64,000 nt of DNA from Elymus sibiricus (Eukaryota; Streptophyta; Magnoliopsida; Poales; Poaceae). Below are positions 1 through 11,256 of this stretch, one piece after another (position 1 is the first letter of the stretch; every line of letters starts with the position of its first letter). The position numbers were made by a program, and so were the translations under genes. Where the stretch lies: the NCBI GenBank assembly GCA_039707655.1, contig CM077676.1, forward strand, positions 432,427,379-432,491,378, given 5' to 3'. The notes under the pieces were generated by a model, which had not been told where the DNA came from, ran no database searches, and worked only from the letters and a program-made list of their open reading frames with translations.

Positions 1-533
1 TTTTTGGCTAGCAAAAGATCCTAAGCAAGCACCACATGTTGTAGGATCCATAACAATATAACTTCTATGCAAATATACCCAAACATAACTCATTACGTTG
101 TCTTCCTTGTCCAACTTCAACTAATTTGCTCAAGTTTAAAAATAATTAATGGGTATTCACAATCATAAAATATGTCCAATATAATATATTTATATGTGAA
201 AGTTCTCTTCCTTATACTAATCCTTCATGAATTGCTTGTATGACCAATATTGTGATTGTCAAGCTTCAATAGATTTCACTTTCTAACCCAAATGTGAAAC
301 TACTACTAGATATGATACAAGCACATGAAGCTCATATTATTTCAACTTCATGATATTCAATTTATTAAACAATTTACTATAGAATATAAGTGAAGAACAA
401 GAGTAAATGACAAACTACTCCAAAAGATATAAGTGAAGACCAAATGAGTAGTTAAGTAAATAGGTAGCTATGTGAGGACTCTCTCTCATTTAAAAATTTC
501 AGATCTTAAGTATTTTATTCAAACAGCAAAGAA

Positions 534-1992
534 AACAAAATAAAATGACATTCCAAGAATAGCTCATATCATGTGAAGAAGCAAAATCTTAGGCTCAACC
601 AAAACTGACCGATAATTGTTGATGAAGAAAGGTGGGATGCCTACCGGGGCATCCCCAAGCTTAGGTGCTTGAGACTTCTTGAAATATTAATTTGGGATGC
701 CTTGGGCATCCCCAAGCTTGAGCTCTTGTGTCTCCTTAATTCCTCTCATATCATGGCTTCTCCTAAATCTTTAAAAACTTCATCCACACAAAACTCAACA
801 AGAGCTCGTGACATAAGTTAGTATAAATCAACTCAAAACCTTAACATTATCTACTGTAGCAAATCACTAAAATTACAATTTAACATTGGATACTAAATGT
901 CTGTGCATATTTAATAGTCCTATCCTCAAATAGAATCATTAAACAAGGAAACATATGCAAACAATGCAACTCTAACAGCAATCTGCCAAAACAGAACAGT
1001 CTGTAAAGGGGGATTTAAAATTCATACTTCCCTAACTCCAAAAATTCTGAAAAATTACCACGTGACAGAGAAATCATGCATGCTTACTGTGTAAAAATTT
1101 CATATTTTTATCATGTTCTGACTATTCAGGAATATTCTGGACATAACAGAAAACTTTCTGTTTTCAAACAGCAACACATGAACTTGCAAACTGAGCATGG
1201 TAAAGGCTATAATTGGCATTTTATTGAACTAAAAGATACAAAACATGATTATTTATAACACCAAGCAAATATCAACAGAAGAAAATGACGCTCCAAGCAA
1301 AACACATATTATGTGACGAATAAAAATATAGCTCCAAGTGAGGTTACCGATAATGTTGAAGACGAAAGAGGGGATGCCTTCCGGGGCATCCCCAAGCTTA
1401 GTTGCTTGGGTATTAATTGAATATTATCTTGGGGTGCGTTGGGCATCCCCAAGCTTAGGGTCTTGCCACTCCTTAGTCTCCTCATATCGATATCTCACCC
1501 AAAACTTGAAAACTTCAATCACACAAAACTTAACGGAACTTGTCAGATAGGTTAGTATGATAAGAATAAATCATCCACTTAGGTACTGTCAAGGCAAGAT
1601 TCATAATTGTTCTCACATAATTACTACTGTAGTCTATCATTTCCTCAATTTATATTACTCAATATAAGCTATGGAAACACTAAAACAAGCAAACTATGCA
1701 CCGAAAAAAGAATCTGTCAAAAACAGAACAAGGTGTAGTGGGCCATTGAAAAATCATACTTCTGTGCCTCCAAAAATTCTGAAAAATTAGGACAATGTCA
1801 AAAAATTTGTAACCCAATACTGTGTAAAAATTTCAGAATTTTATCGTGCTCCAGTACATAATAGAAATTCTAGCACTGGACGCAAAAGTTTCTGTTTTTG
1901 CACAGAATCAAATCAACAAGCATCCACACTTTCCCAAAGGCTTTACTTAGCACATTATTGAAATAAAACATATAAAACATGATTACTACAGT
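534..1992. repeat. Imperfect tandem duplication, about 737-bp unit, inside the Gypsy body
   Basis: Two diverged direct copies (about 534-1268 and 1270-1992) share the same landmarks in order. These are a hairpin-forming GGGATGCC...GGCATCCC block (from about 632 and 1370), a second GCATCCCCAAGCTT word about 60 bp later, an AAAATTCTGAAAAATTA block, and an AAACATGATTA end. The word at 647 recurs at 1384, which gives the 737-bp spacing. I see no gene in this stretch. It is the non-coding body of a retroelement. Confidence 0.75.
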
Positions 1993-2957
1993 ATTTTAAT
2001 CATGTGGACACACAAAAACAGTAGGTATAAATATTGGGTTGTCTCCCAACAAGCGCTTTTCTTTAATGCCTTTTTAGCTAGGCATGATGATTTCAATGAT
2101 GCTCGCATAAAAGTAAAGAATTGAAACACAAAGAGAGCATCATGAAGCATATGACTAGCACATCTAAGCCTAACCCACTTCCTATGCATAGGGATTTTGT
2201 GAGCAAATAGTTTATGGGAGCAAGAATCAACAAGCATAGGAAGGCAAAACAAGCATAACTTCAAAATTTTCAACACATAGAGAGGAAACTTGATATTATT
2301 GCAACACCTACAAGCATATGATCCTCTCTCATAACAATTTTCAGTAGCATCATGAAGAAATTCAACAATATATCCATCACACAAAGAATTGTTTTTATGA
2401 TCCACAAGCATAGAAAATTTAATACTCTCCACATAAGCAAATTTCTTCTCATCAATAGTAGTGGGAGCAAACTCAACAAAATAACTATCATGAGATACTT
2501 GATTAGCTTAATCAATTTGAGCATTAAAATCATGATGACAAGTTTCATATTTATCATTATTCGTTATAGCATACATGTCATCACAATAATGATCATAGAT
2601 AGGAGGCATGCAATCATCATAATAAATTTTCTCATCAAAACTTGGGGGGCTAAAAATATCATCTTCATCAAACATAGCATCCCCAAGCTTGTGGCTTTGC
2701 ATATCATTAGCATCATGGATACTCATAGAATTCATACTAACAACATTGCAATCATGCTCATCATTCAAAGATTTTATGCCAAACATTTTATTGAATTCTT
2801 CTTCTATCAATTGAGCACAATTTTCCGCTCCATCATTTTCAAGAAAGACATTATAAAGATGAATAATATGAGGCAACCTCAATTCCATATTTTTTTGTAG
2901 TTTTCTTTTATAAACCAAACTAGTGATAAAACAAGAAACTAAAAGATTTGATTGCAA
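1986..2957 (-). pseudogene. Retroelement ORF of unknown function, one in-frame stop
   Basis: A minus-strand frame runs from 2957 to 1986 with a single TAA at 2510-2508, so two apparent ORFs (149 and 148 residues) are one reading frame of about 323 codons. The N-terminal part is acidic and rich in Asp, Asn, His and Met. The C-terminal part is basic, Cys/Leu/Phe-rich and largely hydrophobic (KIPMHRKWVRL, then LFVFQFFTFM). It starts just downstream of the primer site, where gag would be expected. I see no CCHC knuckle, protease or reverse transcriptase motif. I have seen similar frames in wheat Gypsy elements but know no function for them. It may be a degenerate gag-position protein of a non-autonomous element. 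Confidence 0.55.
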
Positions 2958-2987
2958 GATCTAAAGATATACCTTCAAGCACTCACC

Positions 2988-3005
2988 TCCCCGGCAACGG
3001 CGCCA
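2988..3005 (-). promoter_or_regulatory. Primer binding site, tRNA-Asp type
   Basis: On the minus strand, ten bases inside the LTR end, the 18-mer TGGCGCCGTTGCCGGGGA is the exact complement of the 3' end of plant tRNA-Asp (GUC) including CCA. This marks the start of minus-strand DNA synthesis and identifies 3016-4698 as the 5' LTR. Confidence 0.9.
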
Positions 3006-3015
3006 AAAAAGAGCT

Positions 3016-4698
3016 TGATGTCTACTACACAACTTATTCTTGTAGACTCGTGTTGGGCCTCCAAGCGCAGAGTTTTGTAGGACAGTAACAATTTTCCCTC
3101 AAGTGGATGACCTAAGTTTTATCAATCCGTGGGAGGTGTAGGATGAAGATGGTCTCTCTCAAACAACCGTGCAACCAGATAACAAAGAGTCTCTTGTGTC
3201 CCCAACACACCCAATACAATGGTAAATTGTATAGAAGCACTAGTTCGGCAAAGAGATGGTGATACAAGTGTAGTATGTATAGTAGATATAGGTTTTTGTA
3301 GTGCGAACAATAAAAAACAGCAAGGTAGCAAGTAACAAAAGTGAGCATAACAGTATTGCAATGCTTAGAAACAAGGCCTCGGGTTCATACTTTCGCTAGT
3401 GCAATCTCTCAACAATGCTAATATAATTGGATCATATAATCATCCCTCAACGTGCGATAAAGAATCACTCCCAAGTTCCTATTAGCGGAGAAAATAAGAT
3501 AGAAATTGTTTATAGGGTACGAGACCACCTCAAAGTTATCCTTTTCGATCGATCTATTGAGCTATTCCTATTAGTGTCACAAACAGCCCTAGAGTTTGTA
3601 CTAAAATAACAGCATATGATACACATCAACCAACTCTAATGTCACCTAGATACTCCAATGTCACCACAAGTATCCGTGAGTTGATTATAGGATATGCATC
3701 AAACAACTTCATAATCATAATATTCAATCCACACAAAGAACTCCAAGGAGCACCCCAAAGTTTCTATCGGAGAAAAGATAATGAAAACGTGCATCAACCC
3801 CTATGCATAGATTACCCCAATGTCACCTCGGGAATCCACGAGTTGAGTGCCAAAACATATATCAAGTGAATCAATATAATACCCCATTGTCACCACGGGT
3901 ATTCATATGCAAGACATACATCCAGTGTTCTCAAATCTGAAATATTCAATCCGACAATAACGAAACCTCAAAGGGAAAAGATTCGATTCATCACAACAAG
4001 GATAGAGAGGGAAGAAACACCATATGATCCAACTATATTAACAAAGCTCGCGATACATCAAGATCATGCCAAATCAAGAACATGAGAGAGAGAGATCAAA
4101 CACATAGCTACTGGTACAAACTCTCAGCCCCGAGGGTGAACTACTCCCTCCTTGTCATGGAGACCACTGGGATGATGAAGATGGCCTTCGGTGATGATTC
4201 CCCCCTCCGGCAGGGTGCCGGAAAAGGGCTGTAGATGAGATATCTTTGGTACAGAGGCTTGCGGCGGCGTAAAAACTCATCTAGGTTAACTTTCGGGGGT
4301 TTCTGAATATATATGATTTTTCGGCGTTGGAATCACGCAAAGAGGTGCCACAGGGGGCCCACGAGGCACCAGGGCGCGCCTGGGGGGGGGGGGCAGGCGC
4401 ACCCAGGTGGCTCATGGGGCCCCTGTGGCTCTTCTGCTGCTCCTCCGAAGCTTCCTGGGTATGTTTCCTTCCAGAAATTTTTTTCAAAAAGTTTCGCTGC
4501 ATTTGGACTTCGTTTGATATGGATTTTCTGGAAAACAAAAAACAAGCAGAAAACAGCAACTGGCATTGGGCACTATGTCAATATGTTAGTCCATGAAAAT
4601 TATATAAAATCCATATAAAAGTGCACCAAAATCATACAAAACTATAATAAACATGGCATGAATACGTCATAAATTATAGATACATTGGAGACGTATCA
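3016..4698 (-). repeat. 5' LTR of the minus-strand Gypsy element (1683 bp)
   Basis: On the minus strand the LTR starts TGATACGTCTCC at 4698 and ends AGTAGACATCA at 3016, the usual TG...CA bounds. A TATA-like CATATATATTC (minus strand, about 4316-4306) lies upstream of a GC-rich stretch with a G/C homopolymer (about 4380-4393) and a GGCGCGCC...GGTGCCTCGTGG motif. That is the expected position of the transcription start and R region. The short ORFs over this stretch are chance frames. Confidence 0.85.
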
Positions 4699-5039
4699 CC
4701 GCTGCAGCAAGTTGTTCTACAGGGTCAGCAGAAGCACCTTGGGAAGTCGCCGCAAGAGCATCGGATGCGCCTGAGCAAGTTGCAGTTGCTTCAGCAGAAG
4801 CTGATGAAGCACCCGTCGCATCAGGTTCTGCAACCACAGACGGAGACGTTGCCGTGGGCGATTCATCAAGCTGAATAACCTCTGTTGTCTGTGATGATGT
4901 TGCTCTTAGCCATGCAGAAGATCTGGTCTTGGTAAATTTAACATTTTTCACAGTCTTTTTCTGTATTGAATGGCTGAAAAAGGAAAGAAAAGCGAAAAGG
5001 GGTAAAAATGAGGAGTTGTGAGATTATACGAAAGTAAAA

Positions 5040-5400
5040 ATGTCACCCTATGTTCACCAACATATACATGTTGCGGAGAAAAAGCAAGTCAGATGTTGGA
5101 TGTGAAAAAAATACCAGCAATCAGGACCAAGTTACATGCGATGTGGCAACAAGTTATCAGATGCTAGATTTGTTAAACTACCAGCCTATGTTTACTAAGT
5201 TACACATGTTCATGAGAATAAGTTACTAGATGTTTAACACAAAGTTATCAGATGTTGCATGTATAAATTACCAGCACATTTTTACTAAGTTATCAGTGCT
5301 CAAGAATATAAGTTATCAGATACTAGGAACAAAAATTACCAGCCTTTTGTTTTCACTAACTTAACACGGTGAATAATCAATGTAAATCAGATACTAGGGG
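5040..5400. repeat. Intronic AGTTATCAGATG-type degenerate repeats
   Basis: This intron of the minus-strand gene is filled with variants of AAGTTATCAGATG, AAGTTACAC and AAATTACCAGC at irregular spacing of roughly 20-45 bp, separated by A-rich spacers. No exon is visible. Confidence 0.6.
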
Positions 5401-6689
5401 AAATGTAAACAATATCAGCATAGTAATACTAAGAAAGAAAAAGTAAGAGACATCAAGAAATTGGAATACCTTGTTCCTGATACACTGGACGAAGCCTTAG
5501 CCGTAGCAACTTGTTTGCCAGGTGCCCTGCATAAGAAAAAAGTAAACAAAAGGTTAAATGGAGGAAAATTTTAGGAACAAAAAGGAAAGGGTGAAAAAAC
5601 TATGAAGGAGCAAGTTATCAAGTATCAAGTACAACAACCTTATAAAAGATCAGAAAAAACAAAACTAAAAAAGGGAAGAATTACAAATAGAAAAGAGAAT
5701 TCACCTGCGTGGCGCCTCCTTCATCTTGGTGGGGGTGGAATGGTAACACCGGTTCCCTTTTCAGCCACACGGATACCAAGCTCTTGGGCAATGATTTTCA
5801 TCACAGATAAATGAATGTCAGCTGCTGACGGTACAACTGGTGAAGCTGGTCGTGGCGGCACAACTGGTGAAGCTGGATGGGGCGGCACAACTGGTGAAGG
5901 GGGACGGGGCGGTGATGGTAGCCTCAATTTCCTGCGCCTCTGGTAAGCCAAAGTTTTCACAAGCAGAGCACCACATCATTTGACAGAAGATTCGGTGGCC
6001 GCCTCAGCTTGCGTGTCTGTCAAATCTCATTGACTAAGCCTTCCATCACCTAATCCGCCTGAAGTAGTATGAGAGGTGGCAGTAAGCATGATCTGATACT
6101 CACTACAGTTATCATCACCCCCGCGGACAGGCGTGCCTTCAACATTTGCTGCTCCACTGTCATGCGCTTCAACATTTGCATCACCTGGGTGCAGGGCGTC
6201 TTCACCCGCTGGCCTACTACCTGAAGCCACATCCGCGGAACCACTGCCTGAAGCACCAAGAGGATCCTTACTACCACGAAAAACAACTCGATATTCTCTA
6301 TCATCATCGTCATCGTCGTCGTCAGAGTCAGCGTCAGAATCAACGTCATCACCGTCCTGGTAATCATCGTCGTTATCTGACTCATCAGCAATATTCTTGT
6401 GAGGGCTTTCTGTTCGCCTGGTACGCGCTGAACGAGTGGTCCTTGCCGTATTGCGAGCAGCAGAAGAAAGCACCTTCACTCCAGCATCTAGCTGATGGCA
6501 GGCATCGGAACAGCCTTCATCATCCAAGGAGGTGAATGCTTGCACAAGATCGCCAATTATGCCGACCATGGCAGACGTGAAACGACTCACTATCTGAGTA
6601 GATTTGGCAAGCTTCTGCTCATTAGGAAAAATGCAAAAAAAGGTAGAACACATTAAATGATCAGGACTAAAAATTCAGATGGTAAGACA

Positions 6690-7025
6690 AAATAGTTACA
6701 GAGAACACACAAATGACAGGATGTAAGTGACATAAGTTACCATTTGAATGCAACAAAAGTTATCAAGAGTTCACAGCATAAGTTACCATTGTAAAAAAGA
6801 ATGCTTGATGGCAATACATTTATTACAAAAAACACATATAATTACCAGGGTATTACAACAAGAATTACCACATGGATGCAACAAATTTATCAGGGTTTAT
6901 CAACATAAGTTACCATGGAAATAAAAAAATGTCTGATGGCAAGAAATTGATTACAAAAAAATACACATAAAAATACCAGGGGGTAAAATCACAAGTTACT
7001 ATATGAACTACAAAATAATTTACGT
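6690..7025. repeat. Intronic AAGTTACCA-type degenerate repeats
   Basis: The intron between the exons at 7032 and 6614 holds the same class of words as the intron at 5040-5400: AAGTTACCAT, AATTACCAGG, GTTATCAAGAG and ACCATGG, alternating with ACAAAAA spacers. No coding frame extends through it. Confidence 0.6.
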
Positions 7026-8359
7026 GCGCACCTCATCACTGCAGCTTGGGGCAGCATGAACACGCATGAATTTTCCAAGCCCTTGCAGACCACCAAAAAG
7101 GCAGAAATCCATGCCAAACTGGGGTTTCAATTGGTAAAAATGAAATCATAAAACAAATGAGTAACAACCAAAAAATGAAAAACAAATACAGTTGCATACA
7201 ATGCATGTACGGAAAAAGAATTTTTTTTGACAATTTACCGGTAGTTTCCCAAAAGAAATTTTGTCCGCTTGGACATCCTTATTAAGAACACGAGTTATCA
7301 GCTCCTTCGTCCAGACATTAATAGGAAAAGGGCCATCAGGCAATATGATGCCAAGACCAGAAAGATCAACCGCGTCAACGTACAGGAGCTGATAAGAAAG
7401 ATACCAGCATCAGGATACACCCAACAACAACAAAGAAATGTGAAAAATGAAATGACAAAAAGAAAGTAAAGGAAAGCGGCAGAACTAACGTTTTAGAAAA
7501 GAAGACAACCCTTGGTAGGCTTGCCTTTTGAAAGCGCCTTGTGAAGTTCATCAGCGATGAACTTGGACCAGTTGAGATTTTTAACATCATCAATGTTTTG
7601 CTGCAAAATAAAACAAGGGTGAAGTTCAGCAAGTTACACACTAAAAAAGTTACCACGGGGACATACATGGAAGTTACTAGGCACAGGAAGAAAGAATTAC
7701 CATCACTAAAAACAAAAAAAAATGATCAAGAAAACTTACCAACACAGCATACCACCTGGGGCTGACCTTGTTGGAGGTGGCCGGGGCGATGACAGTATTA
7801 CCCGCAAGCATAAGCCACATCCGCTTGAAATTGGTGTCAAAGTTGTCAGAAAGCATGATGAGATCGAGAAGTTCTGTCATTTTAGGGGTATATCCTAGTT
7901 CACCAAACATCTGAAGCCCTAACTCGATATCAGCTTTGGAAGGAATGTTGTAAGGAACATCCCGCCCTCCACGCGGCACGCCCATCACACGATGGACAGA
8001 TTCTTCATTAACAGGAAGCCTGCCCCGCCCTGGAATGACCACCTCACGGGACTCAGTGTCGTACAACCCGGCAAGCCATACACTGAGACCGTTGAAGAGA
8101 TGGTCGCACTTGATGTTTCGAAGGCTTGTGAAGTCCATCTCATCAATGGCATCCTGGCTGCCTTGAGGCATATCTTTGCAGGCAAGCAAAAGAGAACTAG
8201 GGGAAGCCCTGTTCCGCGGAGGCGGAGGAGGGCGCTTCTGCTTTTTCGAAGGAGCTTCATCAATCCCATCACCATCTCCTTTGCGCTTCCTCGGCATTGT
8301 ACCCCTGGCACATCCAAAATAAAGAAGGCCAATGAAACCCATTAGGTGACATTAAAAAA

Positions 8360-9160
8360 CTGCTACCCCCTAGTAATATCAACAACTATGATACTGGTAT
8401 TTGCAAGCACCAAGGTCCCCTTGACAATCAAGCAATATACCCATGATAATAAAAGCACTGTGGCCCCTGATAAGAAATAAAAAGTACCATGCCCCTGATA
8501 AATTCAAGCACTATGCACATGATTAAAAATAAAGCACAATGCACTGGAAAAGACAACATCATACACCTGATAATTTATAGCACTATGAGCCTGGTAAATC
8601 AAGCATTATGCACCTGGTAATTCTGGCACCATGCTACTGGTAAGCACAAAACAACATACCATTGATAATCTATAGCAATATAACCCTGATAATTATAGAA
8701 TTGTGCCCATGGTAATTCAAACACAATGGTGCTGGTAAGTACAAAAAATACACCTGATAACTCATAGCAATATCAGCCTGGAAAATCAAGCATTATGCAC
8801 CTGGTAATTCAGGCACCATGCAGCTGGTAAGCACAAACAGCATGCCACTGATAATTATAGCATTGTGCCCATGGTAATTCAAGCACAATGGTGCTGGTAA
8901 GTACAAAAAATACCATGCAATTGAAATTTTAAGCACAATAACACCGGTAAATTATAGCGTTAGGCATCTGGTAATTCGAGCACAATGCTACTGGTAAGTA
9001 CAGTACCATGCATGCTCGTGTTAATTTAGCCACCTACAAATGGAAATTAAAGCGTTGTGAACCTGGTGATACGAGCACTGTAAGCCTAGACAACAACAAC
9101 AATTTAGCAACCTACAAATGGTAATTCATGCGTTCTGAACCAGGAAAAAACATGGCGTTA
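8360..9160. repeat. Degenerate tandem repeats, roughly 30-35 bp unit, in the first intron
   Basis: Some 20 or more imperfect units follow the pattern CCTGGTAATTCAAGCACAATG with variants (CCTGATAATTTATAGCACTATG, GCTGGTAAGTACAAA). Positions 8760-8920 contain longer near-copies of 8570-8740, which shows local block duplication. The stretch lies between the 5' leader and the first coding exon of the minus-strand gene and contains no gene. Confidence 0.75.
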
Positions 9161-9441
9161 ATGTTCGAATCCACCTACAAAAATTAAGCCACCTACTACA
9201 CAACCCAATCCACAAACAGCGGAACGAATCCCGTGCCCAAATCCATCAGAGAACACCTCCGGATTAAACCAACAGCGATCCGCCACAAAAATATAACCAC
9301 CATCCACCCGCCGGCCAAAATCGCAGAAAATGAACCAAAATCCGATCATCCATCTCGAATCAATGCTTGCACGTAACCTAATCCCGTGAAATACCGGCCG
9401 AAAACGGAGGCAACAAGCACGAAATCCGCGGCGGACAGAGA

Positions 9442-9443
<2 letters not shown>

Positions 9444-9478
<35 letters not shown>
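9444..9478. repeat. Homopolymer of 35 G
   Basis: An uninterrupted run of 35 G on the plus strand (C on the minus strand) lies in the leader or first intron of the minus-strand gene. Runs of this length are unstable and error-prone, so the true length is uncertain. Confidence 0.9.
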
Positions 9479-9479
<1 letters not shown>

Positions 9480-9480
<1 letters not shown>

Positions 9481-9920
9481 GCTATGAACTACAGAGGGAA
9501 TGGGGGATGGGTTCCTCACCGACGAATCGGCCGCACTCCGCCGAGAATCAGATCTCACCGCTGCCCGGAAATGCCGCGGATGGAGGAGATACACTGAGGA
9601 GAGGGAGAGGAGACGGAGAGCAATGGCGAATGCGCGACCGCGGTTGGGGCGAAATGGAAGAAATAATGCGGGCGGAGGAAGGGACGGGGAATGGAGTTCG
9701 TGCGCGCACTGGGCGAGAGGGGCGGTTCGGTTCGACCCGGACCCACATGTCGTCGAGGGAAAACATCGTAACGGCTACAGGCACGCGGCCGCGGCGCGCG
9801 ATTCGCTCGGGAGTTAACTGCGCGTCCAATGCGAGCGGTCGGATTCAAAACGAACGACAACCCCGTTGTTCGGACCTGAAGCGAACGTCCGACTAGTCGA
9901 AAGTTAGCTTTTTCGAATAA
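9480..9920 (-). promoter_or_regulatory. GC-rich 5' leader and upstream region of the minus-strand gene
   Basis: Base composition changes sharply to GC- and CpG-rich. On the minus strand a plausible untranslated first exon ends at GGGCAGCG|GTGAGATC (about 9566), followed by the repeat-filled intron and the coding exon at 8297. Overlapping ORFs on both strands here are Arg/Pro-rich chance frames. I see no clear TATA box. The role is inferred from position and composition only. Confidence 0.35.
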
Positions 9921-9955
9921 CATTTATTATTGCCTCTAGGACATATCTCCTACAC
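9921..9955 (-). mobile_element. Stub of a Copia LTR start
   Basis: On the minus strand the sequence TGTAGGAGATATGTCCTAG, followed by AGGCAATAATAA, matches the first bases of the Copia LTRs at 49290 and 56279, then the match stops. Only about 35 bp of the LTR start remain, so it is the remnant of a deleted element. Confidence 0.75.
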
Positions 9956-10286
9956 TTAGTAGGTATAGATACTGTCACAAATTAGTAATTAGTACAGGCA
10001 TAACCGCAAGGGTAGATCCTAGAATAAAAGGAGCGAAATTGAAATCACAGAAGGAAAAAAGGACTTACATCACTCTGTACCACACATGAAATCACATTTG
10101 TGAGGCCAGCGAGCTAGGGTGATGGGCCGGCACGACCCGGCCCAGACAGTTCTGCCCCCCTACACACACACGAAATCACATTTGTGATCCAGCGAGCTCG
10201 GGTGACATGCCGCCGCGACCAGGCCAGGACAGAAGTACGTTGTGAAAGCCTTTCTTGCCTCGATACATCAAGCATGCCTCCTCGGC
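9956..10286. repeat. Unassigned flank with a tandem pair of about 75-bp copies
   Basis: This is the left target flank of the CACTA element. It holds two imperfect direct copies (about 10082-10152 and 10168-10235), each starting ACACAYGAAATCACATTTGTG and followed by CCAGCGAGCT. No coding frame is recognised. Confidence 0.55.
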
Positions 10287-10590
10287 CACTAGTAGAAAAC
10301 AGGGCTTTCGTTCTAGCCGGATCGGAGCAATAGTCCCAGTCGCGTTACGAACCGGGACTAATGTGAGCATTAGTCCCGGTTCGAGCGGCTAGGACGCCGG
10401 ACGGGGCTCGGCAGGCATCAGTCCCGGTTTGAATGGGACCTTTAGTCCCGGTTGCAGACACCAACCGGGACTAAAGGGGTTGCGGCAGACATGATACCCT
10501 TTCATCCCGGTTGGTGTCTCCAACCGGTACTAAAGGTCTGTCTTCAGTCCCGGTTTTAGACCCCAACCGGAACTAAAAATTTGCCTACAT
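10287..10590. repeat. 5' terminal and subterminal repeats of the CACTA element
   Basis: After the terminal CACTAGTAG there are about eight copies, in both orientations, of the core TAGTCCCGGTT (examples near 10332, 10371, 10421, 10442, 10462 and 10548). They are organised as short palindromes such as GTCCCGGTTGCAGACACCAA with its inverted partner. In En/Spm the equivalent subterminal repeats bind TNPA. The cluster ends just before a weak TATA-like ACATATATCC (10587-10596), so it also sits at the promoter of the first gene block. Confidence 0.85.
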
Positions 10591-11256
10591 ATATCCTCGC
10601 CCCTGCCCACCCTCTCCTTTGTTTTTTCCTCATAGAAGGTGGGAGGTGTGTGCTAGTTTGTTTTCCCTTCCTATGCACAAGAGATGTTCGATGAAATGCC
10701 TGAGAGCATGATGCCACTAGAGTTCACACAAAACAAAACATGATATGAGGTGCCCGAGCCACACTTAAGCTTTCTGCTCTTTATTGCCCGAGCCACACAA
10801 TCCATTCTTCTCCTCTGTTCTTCCTCCAAGCTCAACCTCGAAGCTCCATTTTCCCCAAGATTTGTCTAGATTTGGCGGTGCACTAACTATCCAAGTGTTC
10901 TAAAAGGTTAGCAACTTCATCCTTTCATCTCTCATTGCTAGTTTAACTCATTTCATGCTCTAGAAGTAGAGTGATTTGTGGGTTTTGGTGGAGGAGTGTA
11001 TGTGGGAGTTTATTTGATTTAGATGCAATTTGAGCTCAAATTAACTTCTTAGTTTGCACATGTGTAGGGTGCCGTCCCGTCCCCGTCCCCGTCCTCACCG
11101 CCCTCGATCGCCCGCGCCGATCTCGTCGCCGGCACCACCATGGTGAGCCTCTTGTTCTTATCTTTTTTTTTAAAAAAAAAATTCTTACTTGTAGGATTTA
11201 GATAGTTACTTGTATAATTTTCTTACTTGTATTATTGTTTGTTATTATATAGTGAC
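10591..11256 (+). promoter_or_regulatory. Leader and introns of the first CACTA gene block
   Basis: This stretch holds the presumed transcription start and leader sequence. A GC-rich exon-like patch (about 11067-11140) ends at ACCACCATG|GTGAGCC, a strong donor. It is followed by an AT-rich intron with an A/T homopolymer that ends at TATATAG|TGACATGG (11252/11253). No long ORF is present. Confidence 0.4.

Larger units (their letters stand above)
1..4698 (-). mobile_element. Gypsy-type LTR retrotransposon, 5' LTR and 5' part of the body, truncated by the window edge
   Basis: The element lies on the minus strand. Its 5' LTR is 3016-4698 and its body runs toward position 1, where the window cuts it. 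The order LTR, then a tRNA-Asp primer site, then a decayed minus-strand ORF fixes the orientation. The 3' LTR is outside the window, so the target duplication cannot be checked. The outer LTR end at 4698 abuts a coding exon of another minus-strand gene, so this element inserted into that gene. The sequence resembles the abundant wheat Gypsy families whose LTR starts TGATACGTCTCC. No pol domain is visible in the part present. Confidence 0.85.
4699..8297 (-). pseudogene. TE-associated multi-exon gene (Ulp1-protease-type family), interrupted by the Gypsy insertion
   Basis: The gene reads on the minus strand with good splice junctions. The exons are 8297-7740 (starting MPRKRKGDGDGIDEAP), 7600-7490, 7388-7239, 7118-7032, 6614 to about 6027, about 5950-5705, 5526-5470, and 4951 to the break at 4699. 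The first exon has a nuclear-localisation-like KRKG/KKQKRPPPPP segment and then a globular domain (CDHLFNGLSVWLAG, VIPGRGRLPVNEESVHRVMG, WLMLAGNTV). Exon 5 carries a long Asp-rich tract, and later exons are Pro- and Ala/Ser-rich. Exon 2 ends in a TAA (7495-7493) just before its donor, and the Gypsy LTR cuts the coding sequence at 4699. In grasses this N-terminal domain is, as I recall, found on proteins ending in a Ulp1/C48 protease, and that end would lie left of the window. Whether it belongs to a Mutator-like element or is a host-type gene cannot be decided here. Confidence 0.6.

Noticed and set aside
6133..6535. Plus-strand Ser-rich ORFs
   Set aside because: They are antisense to an Asp-rich exon of the minus-strand gene. 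The Ser run is the complement of GAT/GAC repeats.
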